Shown here: positions 1 to 6,369 of the stretch, piece after piece
Layout: every line of letters starts with the position of its first letter
How positions within the stretch are numbered: position 1 is the stretch's first letter
NCBI GenBank assembly: GCA_900754775.1
Contig: CAAEDZ010000239.1
Span: 1-12,270 of the forward strand
Length of the DNA: 12,270 nucleotides
Source of the DNA: Clostridia bacterium
GTDB lineage: Bacteria > Bacillota_A > Clostridia > Christensenellales > Aristaeellaceae
Reading direction: 5' to 3'
Made by a program: the position numbers and the translations under genes
Notes under the pieces: model-generated
The model's input: the letters and a program-made list of their open reading frames with translations, nothing else
Database searches by the model: none
What the model was told of the DNA's origin: nothing

Positions 1-1326
1 GACGACATGGTCAAGGCTGTCACCGACGCGGGCTACGACTACATCATGATGGAAGAGGCTGCCTCCCGCTACGGCGCGGTGGAAACCCGCGACGAGGGCC
101 TGCAGTACGCCGCGTGGCTCAAGGAGCACGAGGGCCAGTATGACGGCGTGATCTTCTCCATGCCTATTTTCGCCGACGAAAACGGCGCGATCACCGCGCT
201 GCAGGACGCGGGCGTGCCCATCCTCATGCAGGCATACCCGGACGAGATCGGCAAATTGGACTTTGCCCATCGCCGCGACGCCTACTGCGGCAAGTTCTCG
301 GTCACGGACGTGTTCTCCCAGTACAAGGTGCCCTTCACCGTGCTCAAGCCGCACGTGGTGCATCCGCTGACCCCCGCTTTCCAGCAGAACCTGCGCGATT
401 TCGCCGCCATCTGCCGCGTGGTCAACGGCATGAAGCGCTTCAACCTCGGCTGCATCGGCGCGCGCACCACCGCCTTCAAGACCGTGCGCTTTGACGAGAT
501 CGCCATGCAGAAGCACGGCATCAACGTTGAGTCCCTCGACCTTTCGGAGCTGATCTGGAAGGTGGAACACATGGCCGATGACGAGGCCCGCGTGGCGGAG
601 AAGCTCGCCCACCTGCGCGCTTACACCGACTTTAGCAAGGTGCCGGAGAAGAACGCCGTGACGCTGGCGAAGATCAGCTGCGTGCTGGACGAGTACATTC
701 AGGACTATCACCTCGACGCCCTGGCGCTGCGTTGCTGGAACGAGTTGGAGACTTACCTGCGCGTGTGCCCCTGCGTGCTGCTTTCCGACCTCAACGACCG
801 CGGCATTGTCGCCTCCTGCGAGATCGACATGTGTTCCGCCATCACCATGCGCGCCATGGCGCTGGCCAGCGAGGAGCCGACCACGGTGCTCGACTGGAAC
901 AACAACTACGGCGACGACGAGAACAAGGTGATCCTCTTCCACTGCGGCCCCGTGGCCCAGAGCCTGATGACCGCCAAGGGCACCGTCACCGAGCACAAGA
1001 TGTTCGCCAAGAACGATCCCGGCAGCGGCTGGGGCTGCAACGAAGGCCGCATCGCTTCCTTCCCGATGACCTTTGCCAACTGCAAGACCGAGGACGGCAA
1101 GATCACCGTGTACGCCTCTGAGGGCCGCTTCACCGAGGACGTCATCGAGGACGGTTACTTCGGCTGCGCCGGCGTTGCCGAGATCCCCGATCTGCAGAAC
1201 AAGCTCATCCGTCTGGCGCGCGGCGGCTTCAAGCATCACACCAGCGTGGGCAAGGGCCACATGAAGGCCATCCTCGAAGAGGCCTTCACCACCTACCTGG
1301 GCTACGATGTGATCCAGATCGACTGA
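1..1326 (+). CDS. L-fucose isomerase-like protein (5' end outside window)
   Basis: Probable aldose-ketose isomerase of the L-fucose/L-arabinose isomerase-like family, cytoplasmic and Mn-dependent in known members. The reading frame is open from base 1, so the N-terminus lies upstream; 441 residues are visible, near the usual family length of about 470-500, so little is missing. An ATG at 7 is probably internal. Candidate metal and proton-transfer residues are a Glu in CWNELE (codon 742-744), an Asp in CEIDM (826-828) and histidines in FKHHTSVGKGH (1234-1239 and 1258-1260). The Glu-Asp spacing of 28 residues resembles Glu337/Asp361 of E. coli FucI. The downstream FGGY kinase supports a catabolic isomerase-kinase pair. 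Similarity to fucose isomerase is remote, so fucose, arabinose or a modified sugar are all possible. The family call is firm; the substrate is unknown. Confidence 0.85.
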   Translation, partial: DDMVKAVTDAGYDYIMMEEAASRYGAVETRDEGLQYAAWLKEHEGQYDGVIFSMPIFADENGAITALQDAGVPILMQAYPDEIGKLDFAHRRDAYCGKFSVTDVFSQYKVPFTVLKPHVVHPLTPAFQQNLRDFAAICRVVNGMKRFNLGCIGARTTAFKTVRFDEIAMQKHGINVESLDLSELIWKVEHMADDEARVAEKLAHLRAYTDFSKVPEKNAVTLAKISCVLDEYIQDYHLDALALRCWNELETYLRVCPCVLLSDLNDRGIVASCEIDMCSAITMRAMALASEEPTTVLDWNNNYGDDENKVILFHCGPVAQSLMTAKGTVTEHKMFAKNDPGSGWGCNEGRIASFPMTFANCKTEDGKITVYASEGRFTEDVIEDGYFGCAGVAEIPDLQNKLIRLARGGFKHHTSVGKGHMKAILEEAFTTYLGYDVIQID

Positions 1327-1329
1327 TTT

Positions 1330-1334
1330 GAGGG
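1330..1334 (+). promoter_or_regulatory. Ribosome binding site of the FGGY kinase
   Basis: GAGGG lies directly before one ATG (1335) and 6 bases before a second ATG (1341). The spacing decides for the second start. Confidence 0.6.
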
Positions 1335-1340
1335 ATGAAC

Positions 1341-2831
1341 ATGATCAGTTTGGGCGTAGACATCGGCGGCACGGGCGCGAAGTGCGTCGCCTTTGATGAC
1401 CATGGCGCGCAGCTGGCGCTGAGTTATATCGAATATCCGAACCCGCCGGGCAAGGCCAATCTCGAGCCGCAGGTGCTTTCGGATTCGGTGGTTCGCGTCA
1501 TCCGCGATTGCGTGCAGGCATTGCCTGCGCGCAACGCGGTGGCGGCGATCACCGTTTCGTCGTTCGGCGAATCGTTCGTGCCCATCGACGAGCATGGCGC
1601 GCCGCTGACCGACATCATCATGTACTTTGCCAACAGCGAATCGGGCGAGTTTGACGAGCTGGTGCGGCGCGTGGGCGAAGAAACGTTCATGCGCGTCGCC
1701 CGCATCCTCCCGGACGCCTCCTATTCGCTGGCGAAAATGCTCTACACGCTGCGCACGGCGCAGCGGCCGGTGTGGAAATTCCTGCCCATCGCCGCCTACG
1801 TGTGCTACCGGCTCTCCGGCGCGGTGATGACGGACGTCTCGCTGGCCTGCCGGACGCTGCTTTACGATGTGGAGAAGCGCGAATGGTCGCGCGAACTGCT
1901 CGAAGCCTCGGGCGTGGCGCTTGACCAGCTGCCTGACGTCTGCCCCACGGGCACGGCGGTGGGCTTTCTGCGGCCGGAGATCGCGCAGGCGCTTGGCTTG
2001 CCCGAGAACGTGCGCGTGGTCATCGGCTCGCACGACCAGATCGTCAACGCGCTGGCCTGCGGCGTCTGCGAGCACGGCGACGGCGTGGACGTTTCCGGAA
2101 CCTGCGAGTGTATCGAGCCTCTGTTCGCCGGCATTCCGGGAGATTTTGGCTTCACGAAGGAGAACTTTGCCTGCGTGCCCTATGTGGACGACGCCGGCTA
2201 TGTGACCTATGCCTACAACATCTCCGGCGGCGCCGTGGTGCGCTGGTACCGCGATCAGTTGGCCAAGCACCTCTCCGCGCAGGCCAAGGCCGAGCATGTG
2301 AGCGTCTACGACCTGCTCAACCGCGCCTGCCCCAAGGAGCCGACCGACGTGATCGTGCTGCCGTTTTTGCAGGGCATGGGCGGAACGCCCGACGTGCGCC
2401 CCAACGCGCGCGGCATGTTCTACGGCGTGACCATGGAGACGGGATTGCCTGAATTCTACCGCGCCATCCTCGAAGGGCTGACGTTCGAGATGGCCTACAA
2501 CCTCGAAAAACTCGAGGGCTTCGGCGTGGCCCCGAACCGGCTCTACGCCTGCGGCGGCGGCGCGCGCTCCAAGGTGTGGCTGCAGATCAAGGCCGACATC
2601 TGGAACCGCGAAATTCTGCCGGTCAAGACCGAGGAGACCGGAGCGCTGGGCAGCGCCATTCTCGGCTTCGCGGCGGTGACGGGCGAAAAGGACCGCCTGG
2701 CGCTGGCGAAGAAATTCGTGCAGCTGGGCGAACCGATGCGGCCGGATGCGGCGCGCGTGGAGGTCTACCGCGAGAAGTTCCAGCTCTACAAACAGCTGCG
2801 GGATTTCCAGGTGGGCTCGCTGCTGAAGTAG
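1341..2831 (+). CDS. FGGY-family carbohydrate kinase
   Basis: ATP-dependent sugar kinase, cytoplasmic, expected to phosphorylate the ketose made by the upstream isomerase. It has 496 residues, typical for FGGY kinases. The N-terminal phosphate-binding loop is GVDIGGTGAK (about 5-14). The likely catalytic Asp is D232 in GSHDQIVNALACG, a form closer to fuculo- and rhamnulokinases than to xylulokinase. The C-terminal nucleotide-binding motif is CGGGARSKVW (404-413), followed by ETGALGSAILG. The ATG at 1341 is chosen over the ATG at 1335 because GAGGG at 1330-1334 touches the first but lies 6 bases before the second. It starts 14 bases after the isomerase stop, so the two are co-transcribed. The usual W-x-D-x-R segment reads YFANSES, so D and R are not conserved. 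Substrate not assignable. Confidence 0.88.
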   Translation: MISLGVDIGGTGAKCVAFDDHGAQLALSYIEYPNPPGKANLEPQVLSDSVVRVIRDCVQALPARNAVAAITVSSFGESFVPIDEHGAPLTDIIMYFANSESGEFDELVRRVGEETFMRVARILPDASYSLAKMLYTLRTAQRPVWKFLPIAAYVCYRLSGAVMTDVSLACRTLLYDVEKREWSRELLEASGVALDQLPDVCPTGTAVGFLRPEIAQALGLPENVRVVIGSHDQIVNALACGVCEHGDGVDVSGTCECIEPLFAGIPGDFGFTKENFACVPYVDDAGYVTYAYNISGGAVVRWYRDQLAKHLSAQAKAEHVSVYDLLNRACPKEPTDVIVLPFLQGMGGTPDVRPNARGMFYGVTMETGLPEFYRAILEGLTFEMAYNLEKLEGFGVAPNRLYACGGGARSKVWLQIKADIWNREILPVKTEETGALGSAILGFAAVTGEKDRLALAKKFVQLGEPMRPDAARVEVYREKFQLYKQLRDFQVGSLLK

Positions 2832-2845
2832 ATACGGAGACGACG

Positions 2846-2875
2846 AAAGCGGCCGGGAGATGCCCGGCCGCTTTT
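2846..2875 (+). terminator. Intrinsic terminator after the isomerase-kinase operon
   Basis: A perfect hairpin with 12-bp arms (2846-2857 and 2863-2874, core GCGGCCGGG / CCCGGCCGC), a 5-base loop AGATG and a short T run to 2875. It begins 14 bases after the kinase stop codon. The A tract on the 5' arm could also let it stop minus-strand transcription arriving from the ABC operon. Confidence 0.9.
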
Positions 2876-2899
2876 GCGTGGAAAAATACGGGGATGTAG
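2876..2899 (+). repeat. Imperfect direct repeat, left copy
   Basis: Twenty of 24 bases match the block at 4955-4978, including GCGTGG, AAAA and CGGGGATG. The two copies bracket the AT-richer XRE-AbrB/ABC operon. They could be insertion traces or two members of a dispersed intergenic repeat. Confidence 0.45.
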
Positions 2900-2933
2900 T
2901 CGGTCAGCAGCGGCGCAAATGGACGTGTTTGCT

Positions 2934-2965
2934 GCCGGCGCAGCTTGCTTTGCAAGCGCATCGGC
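2934..2965 (-). terminator. Possible hairpin terminator after the ABC permease gene
   Basis: Immediately after the permease stop codon there is an imperfect hairpin: inner stem GCTTGC/GCAAGC (2943-2948 with 2952-2957) and outer GCCG/CGGC (2934-2937 with 2962-2965), with a bulge and mismatches between. No T run follows on the minus strand, so it may be only a processing or partial termination site. Confidence 0.3.
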
Positions 2966-2966
2966 T

Positions 2967-3605
2967 TTACAAATCGACCTTTTCAAAGCGCTTTGCAGAG
3001 ATCCGATAAGCGAAGGGAACAAGCGCGCCATAGCTGACAATTCCAACCAGCAAAATCGGCAGCTGCATCAGCAGATGCTCCGGCTGGCGGCTATCCATCC
3101 AAGCAAGCGCCGGGATGTGAGCAGCGGCTTCTATTGCTGCCATGAGAATAACCATGGGGATCGCCGCAAGGATAAATGCTTTTCCGGCCTTGTAGCCGCT
3201 TTTATAAAATGCCGTGAGAAACAGCAAATCGAACACCGCGTATAAGAAAAGTCCGCAACCATACCACGCAACGGTCGCGTCCAGACCTACGGGGTTATTT
3301 GCCATATTCATGGCACCCCGCAAAATCGCAAACGGTACAGAGAAAAGCAGTTGAAACATCTGAAAGGAAACGACGAGCAGGCATTTCCCCAGAACGCTTT
3401 CCCGTTTTGTTATGGGCAAAACGGCTGTGTACCAGACATCATTGGTTTCCCGCGCGTTCAAAAAAGTGATATAAGGCGCCAAGCAGCCAAACATGAAAAC
3501 CACGCTATACGGATAGGACGGCACCAGAACAAGACAGCCCAGAAAGGCAAAAACGATCGAAGTCGGATGGGCAACAAGCCTCATTTCCTTATACAGCAAT
3601 GTCAT
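2967..3605 (-). CDS. ABC-2 type transporter permease
   Basis: Integral membrane subunit of an ABC-2 (probably ABC2_membrane_5-like) transporter, acting with the ATPase encoded just upstream. It has 212 residues and about six hydrophobic segments, beginning near TSIVFAFLGCLVLV and ending near PILLVGIVSYGALVPF, followed by the polar tail SAKRFEKVDL seen in such permeases. The start is ATG at 3605-3603, with AAAGGAGG-like sequence about 10 bases upstream; the open frame extends further up, but that part copies the ATPase gene's 3' end. The first 17 bases overlap the ATPase gene, implying translational coupling. With one permease gene, the complex is probably a homodimer. The substrate is unknown: peptide or antibiotic export, or cell-envelope stress defence, are usual for such small regulator-ATPase-permease operons. 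The DNA is visibly AT-richer than the genes at either end of the window. Confidence 0.87.
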   Translation of the reverse strand: MTLLYKEMRLVAHPTSIVFAFLGCLVLVPSYPYSVVFMFGCLAPYITFLNARETNDVWYTAVLPITKRESVLGKCLLVVSFQMFQLLFSVPFAILRGAMNMANNPVGLDATVAWYGCGLFLYAVFDLLFLTAFYKSGYKAGKAFILAAIPMVILMAAIEAAAHIPALAWMDSRQPEHLLMQLPILLVGIVSYGALVPFAYRISAKRFEKVDL

Positions 3606-4350
3606 CGTTCCTCGCCCTCCTTTCTGTGCGCAGCATGATCTCTTCCAAAGTGAGCGATCCCGTGTCATCCGGGGTCTTTAAATGCTCGAAGGAACGCAGA
3701 AATGTATCTTTATCCGCGCTTTGCAACACCCGCCCATTCTGGATATAGGTAATATCATCCGCACATCTATCCAGATCAGAGGTTATGTGTGTAGAAAACA
3801 GAACAGAGCATTCTTCGCTTTGCACGATTTGCCGAAAAATATGAAGCAGTTCCTCACGGGATACCGGGTCCAAGCCAGAAGTCGGTTCATCCAGAATCAG
3901 CAACTCGGCGTGGTGGGACAGCGCCAGCGCAAGCAGGTATTTTACTTTCATTCCATTGGAAAGTTCTTTGAACTTCCGGCTTTCATCCAACGCAAAATGC
4001 CTGATATACTTCTGATACCGGGGCTCATCCCAGTGCGTATAGAATTTCCGTGTAACAGCCGTGATCACAGAGAGTTTCTTCAGCGGATAAAAGTCTATGC
4101 CGCCAAACACAACGCCGATTTTCTGCTTGCACTCCTTTTCCTGTTGATAGAAGTTTTTATGGAACATGGTGACGCTTCCACTTTCCGGCGAGACCATGTT
4201 GAGAATGACTTTCAAGGTCGTACTCTTCCCCGCCCCGTTTTTACCGATCAATCCCATAATGTGGTTTGGCGCAAGAGAAAAGCTGACATCTTCCAGAGCA
4301 AATCCGGGATAGTGTTTGTTGATATGCTGGACGCTCAATACCGCTTCCAT
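3589..4350 (-). CDS. ABC transporter ATP-binding protein
   Basis: Nucleotide-binding subunit of the ABC-2 transporter, 253 residues, cytoplasmic face of the membrane. Visible motifs: Walker A GKNGAGKST (36-44), signature LSNGMK (130-135), Walker B LLILDEPTSGLD with catalytic E155, and the switch histidine H188 in STHIT. The usual Q-loop glutamine is absent: the region reads GVVFGGIDFY, a substitution class common in YtrB/BcrA-like ATPases. The ATG at 4350 overlaps the regulator's TGA by one base (TGATG); a GTG one codon earlier is also possible. Its 3' end overlaps the permease start by 17 bases. Gene order regulator-ATPase-permease resembles GntR-type ytr operons of Bacillus, but the regulator here is of another family. 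The ATPase call is firm; the substrate is unknown. Confidence 0.93.
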   Translation of the reverse strand: MEAVLSVQHINKHYPGFALEDVSFSLAPNHIMGLIGKNGAGKSTTLKVILNMVSPESGSVTMFHKNFYQQEKECKQKIGVVFGGIDFYPLKKLSVITAVTRKFYTHWDEPRYQKYIRHFALDESRKFKELSNGMKVKYLLALALSHHAELLILDEPTSGLDPVSREELLHIFRQIVQSEECSVLFSTHITSDLDRCADDITYIQNGRVLQSADKDTFLRSFEHLKTPDDTGSLTLEEIMLRTERRARNDDIAV

Positions 4351-4829
4351 CACTTCTCATCCTTTTCCTCAGGCGTATCCGCCATATTCAAAGCCGTTTT
4401 GAACAGCCGGGCAATGCCCAGAAAAAAATCTTCTTTCATCAACGCAATTCCCGGATGCTCCGGCTCTTCATCCCCCAAAACGATCAGCATATCTCCGGGC
4501 TTGATTTTGAATACATCTCTGGCCTGTTTGGGAAGGACAATCTGTCCGCGCTCCCCCACGCGGACGGTTCCGAATATGTGCTTGCCCTTGGGCGGTATGC
4601 TTTCGCCTGTCTGCCTCTGGTCGTAATGGATCAGGTCGTCGAGTTCCACATCGTACAGTTTTGCCAGCGCGTCACAATTCAGTATGTCGGGCACTGACTG
4701 ACCAGTCTCCCATTTTGCAACAGCCTGCCTTGAAACGCCGATGCGCTCCGCTACCTCTTCCTGCGTATATTGATTCAGTTGACGCAGTATGGTCAGGTTG
4801 CAGGCGATATTATTCTTCTGCATTTTCAT
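4350..4829 (-). CDS. XRE helix-turn-helix regulator fused to an AbrB/SpoVT-like domain
   Basis: DNA-binding regulator of 159 residues with two DNA-binding-type domains. Residues about 8-66 form an XRE helix-turn-helix (YTQEEVAERIGVSRQAVAKWETG), shown here as TQEEVAERIGVSRQAVAKWE. Residues about 86-133 form an AbrB-type swapped-hairpin domain with the typical core RVGERGQIVLPKQAR and IKPGDMLIVLGDE. The C-terminus is charged (EEKDEK). The start is ATG at 4829, 10 bases after GGAGGG (4845-4840); the ATG at 4823 would sit 16 bases away, and the frame further upstream is intergenic. It is the first gene of the ABC operon, so it probably autoregulates and controls the transporter. It may bind two half-sites through two unlike domains, or use the AbrB part to oligomerise. 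Confidence 0.9.
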   Translation of the reverse strand: MKMQKNNIACNLTILRQLNQYTQEEVAERIGVSRQAVAKWETGQSVPDILNCDALAKLYDVELDDLIHYDQRQTGESIPPKGKHIFGTVRVGERGQIVLPKQARDVFKIKPGDMLIVLGDEEPEHPGIALMKEDFFLGIARLFKTALNMADTPEEKDEK

Positions 4830-4851
4830 ACTTTTCACGCCCTCCAGCCCT

Positions 4852-4880
4852 ATTATACCGCTCGCCTTCCGAAGAATCCA
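4852..4880 (-). promoter_or_regulatory. Probable promoter of the XRE-AbrB / ABC operon
   Basis: A perfect -10 box TATAAT lies at 4857-4852 on the minus strand. The -35 position 17 bases upstream (4880-4875) reads TGGATT, a weak match to TTGACA. Transcription would begin near 4845, giving a very short leader that starts about at the GGAGGG ribosome binding site. The weak -35 fits a promoter that needs an activator or is kept low. Confidence 0.55.
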
Positions 4881-4902
4881 CCAACTGCGGCAGGCAAAAA
4901 AT

Positions 4903-4919
4903 GTTGCGTTTGGTTGCGT
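4903..4919 (-). repeat. Tandem ACGCAAC heptamers upstream of the ABC-operon promoter
   Basis: Two copies of GTTGCGT on the plus strand (4903-4909 and 4913-4919), ACGCAAC on the minus strand, are spaced exactly 10 bp apart, one helical turn. They lie about 55-75 bases upstream of the inferred transcription start, where an activator could bind. Function not shown. Confidence 0.4.
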
Positions 4920-4954
4920 GAGAACATCCCTTTGGGGAGAATAACAGAATGTGG

Positions 4955-4978
4955 GCGTGGGAAAATGCGGGGATGCGG
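4955..4978 (+). repeat. Imperfect direct repeat, right copy
   Basis: Counterpart of the block at 2876-2899, in the same orientation, with four mismatches in 24 bases, in the gap between the XRE-AbrB gene and the small XRE gene. The gap from 4830 to 4989 otherwise holds only the ABC-operon promoter region. Confidence 0.45.
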
Positions 4979-4989
4979 GGCCTGCTGTT

Positions 4990-5199
4990 TCAGTTCTCGA
5001 TCTGATCTTCGACCGTGAAAATATCCTCGATGGGAACATGGAATACTTTCGCTATGTTCCACGCCAGAACCAGCGAAGGATTGTATCTGCCCTTTTCCAG
5101 GTTCCCGATGGTTTCTCTGCGAACGCCCACGAGCTTTGCCAAGTCTTCCTGCTTCATGGCGAATTTAGCGCGATACTCCTTCATTCTATTCTTTATCAT
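4990..5199 (-). CDS. Small XRE-family transcriptional regulator
   Basis: A 69-residue protein that is little more than one helix-turn-helix domain: KQEDLAKLVGVRRETIGNLE (16-35) followed by KGRYNPSLVLAWNIAKVF, then a short acidic end VPIEDIFTVEDQIEN. This belongs to a widespread class of tiny Firmicutes regulators related to Cro/C1. It is the second gene of an operon with the DUF3796 membrane protein; its ATG at 5199 lies inside the 3' end of that gene (14-base overlap), so it is probably translationally coupled. The ribosome site is weak, consistent with coupling. It probably represses its own operon, where a dyad overlaps the promoter. The longer frame upstream is the membrane protein gene in another frame and was not used. 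Confidence 0.9.
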   Translation of the reverse strand: MIKNRMKEYRAKFAMKQEDLAKLVGVRRETIGNLEKGRYNPSLVLAWNIAKVFHVPIEDIFTVEDQIEN

Positions 5200-5557
5200 T
5201 TTCCAGACCCCATTTTTCCTTAAAGCCGTAGTAAGCGGTCGATAACGCATAGACCGCGACGGATACCGCCCAGCCGGAGGCTAGACCTGTTATCAGCGCT
5301 TCTTTTTCTCGTTTTGGACCGGCAAAGAAACAAACAACGCAAACGAGCGCGACGGTGATCATGCCGCAATAGAAGGCGCGGGAAGCCGACTTGTTCATGT
5401 ATTCCTCCAGCATCTCATCGGACTTGATGAAGAAATACTCAAAATCGACGGCAAAGGCAAAGAAGGCCAGAAAGGACTTCGCCTCTGTGAAAACGCCGAT
5501 AAGACCCAAAAGAGAAAGCAGACCCGTCAGCCCATAGAGGCAGCGCTTTGTTTTCAT
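5186..5557 (-). CDS. DUF3796-type small membrane protein
   Basis: A 123-residue integral membrane protein of unknown function. The N-terminal segment GLTGLLSLLGLIGVFT then AFFAFAVDFEYFF, with a following KSDEMLEEYMNKSASRAF stretch, is characteristic of DUF3796-like proteins of Clostridia and Bacilli. Three to four membrane helices are visible: about 7-35 (one or two), 63-80 and 90-110, ending in a charged tail. The start is ATG at 5557, with a near-perfect AGGAGGA (5570-5564) six bases before it; the frame stays open far upstream but without supporting signals. These proteins are commonly paired with a small XRE regulator, as here. The role could be a membrane partner or signal for that regulator; no function is established. 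Confidence 0.85.
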   Translation of the reverse strand: MKTKRCLYGLTGLLSLLGLIGVFTEAKSFLAFFAFAVDFEYFFIKSDEMLEEYMNKSASRAFYCGMITVALVCVVCFFAGPKREKEALITGLASGWAVSVAVYALSTAYYGFKEKWGLENDKE

Positions 5558-5571
5558 AGACCGTCCTCCTG

Positions 5572-5616
5572 ATATGTGGTGTATTTCGCTCTTTGTGAGA
5601 TAAATATACCACATAT
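5572..5616. promoter_or_regulatory. Long dyad, candidate operator of the DUF3796-XRE operon
   Basis: Two 13-bp arms, ATATGTGGTGTAT at 5572-5584 and ATATACCACATAT at 5604-5616, are inverted copies with one mismatch, separated by 19 bp. Arm centres are 32 bp apart, about three helical turns. One arm covers the -10 box; the other abuts the AGGAGG ribosome site. This fits two bound dimers joined by cooperativity or looping, probably of the small XRE protein. An RNA hairpin hiding the ribosome site is an alternative. Confidence 0.6.
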
Positions 5617-5631
5617 CCAGGCTGCGGTCAA
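5603..5631 (-). promoter_or_regulatory. Sigma-A type promoter of the DUF3796-XRE operon
   Basis: On the minus strand TTGACC (5631-5626) and TATATT (5608-5603) are separated by exactly 17 bases, a good housekeeping promoter. The -10 box lies in the upstream arm of a long dyad, so a protein bound there would block RNA polymerase. Confidence 0.8.
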
Positions 5632-5682
5632 GTCCTTCATCTGCGTGCCAATCGCTTTTGAGAAACAGCGGGGACGCCCGAT

Positions 5683-6369
5683 CTAGCTCCACAGCTCGCC
5701 GTTTTGTTTGGCCCTGCCGTTGAGAAACAATCTGACTGTTGTGAACACGATGAGCAAATATATTGCCGCACTCGAAATGGCGGACAAGGTGTGCATGCTG
5801 CCAATCTCGTCCGCGTTCGCATTGACCATGATGAGCGTGTTTTGCAATGTGAGGACCGAAACCATGGCGTCGATCATGCCGATCGTTCTCAGTTCGCGGA
5901 TCAGCGCATGACCTCCCTTGCGCCTGCGCATGTGAAGGATCGCCATCGCGACCTTGTATGTCGTATAAGCCGCCATGGCAATGGCAGGGATCAGGCCCAT
6001 GTTGACCGGCTTTCGCAGCAGTACCATGAGCGATATGGGCACGATCAGGGCGATATTCAACAGGAGCAACAACGCGCAAGTGGCTGCGAAAACCCTCCTC
6101 CGCCAGAAGCGCTTTGAATCCGCACTTTTCGTTTTGAGCCGCTGCTCTGTCAGCAGGATCGTTCCGCGGATGGCAACGAGCAAAAGGTAGAACACACAAA
6201 TGCTCCCGTGCCACAACGAGTGCGCAAATATCCCCAAATAGCCATGATACAGGGCATACAGGGGCGTGACGCAAAGGGAAAGCGCGGCGCTGACGATGGT
6301 TTTGAGGCCGTCGTTTTCCTTCCACGCTTTCCAAAAAAGCACGATCTGCTGACGCCGCATGTGTTTCAT
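5683..6369 (-). CDS. Multi-pass membrane protein of unknown function
   Basis: A 228-residue protein with about six hydrophobic segments: roughly 24-46, 52-73, 93-117, 123-147, 161-183 and 194-215. Basic loops (KTKSADSKRFWRRR and HMRRRKGG) point to those loops lying in the cytoplasm. I do not recognise the family, and no transporter or enzyme motif is visible. The start ATG at 6369 overlaps the TetR stop codon in an ATGA junction, so it is translationally coupled to the regulator; a second in-frame ATG follows at 6360. As last gene of a TetR operon it could be an export or membrane-stress protein controlled by that regulator. About 125 bases without a gene follow; I see no convincing terminator there. 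Confidence 0.75.
   Translation of the reverse strand: MKHMRRQQIVLFWKAWKENDGLKTIVSAALSLCVTPLYALYHGYLGIFAHSLWHGSICVFYLLLVAIRGTILLTEQRLKTKSADSKRFWRRRVFAATCALLLLLNIALIVPISLMVLLRKPVNMGLIPAIAMAAYTTYKVAMAILHMRRRKGGHALIRELRTIGMIDAMVSVLTLQNTLIMVNANADEIGSMHTLSAISSAAIYLLIVFTTVRLFLNGRAKQNGELWS

Noticed and set aside
1302..2297. Open frame of 331 codons on the minus strand opposite the FGGY kinase
   Set aside because: Low-complexity, Arg/His/Ala-rich translation typical of an antisense frame in GC-rich DNA; the plus strand encodes a complete kinase with all motifs.
4830..5039. N-terminal extension of the XRE-AbrB regulator to 229 residues
   Set aside because: It would cross the TATAAT promoter and the repeat and has no domain; the ATG at 4829 follows GGAGGG.
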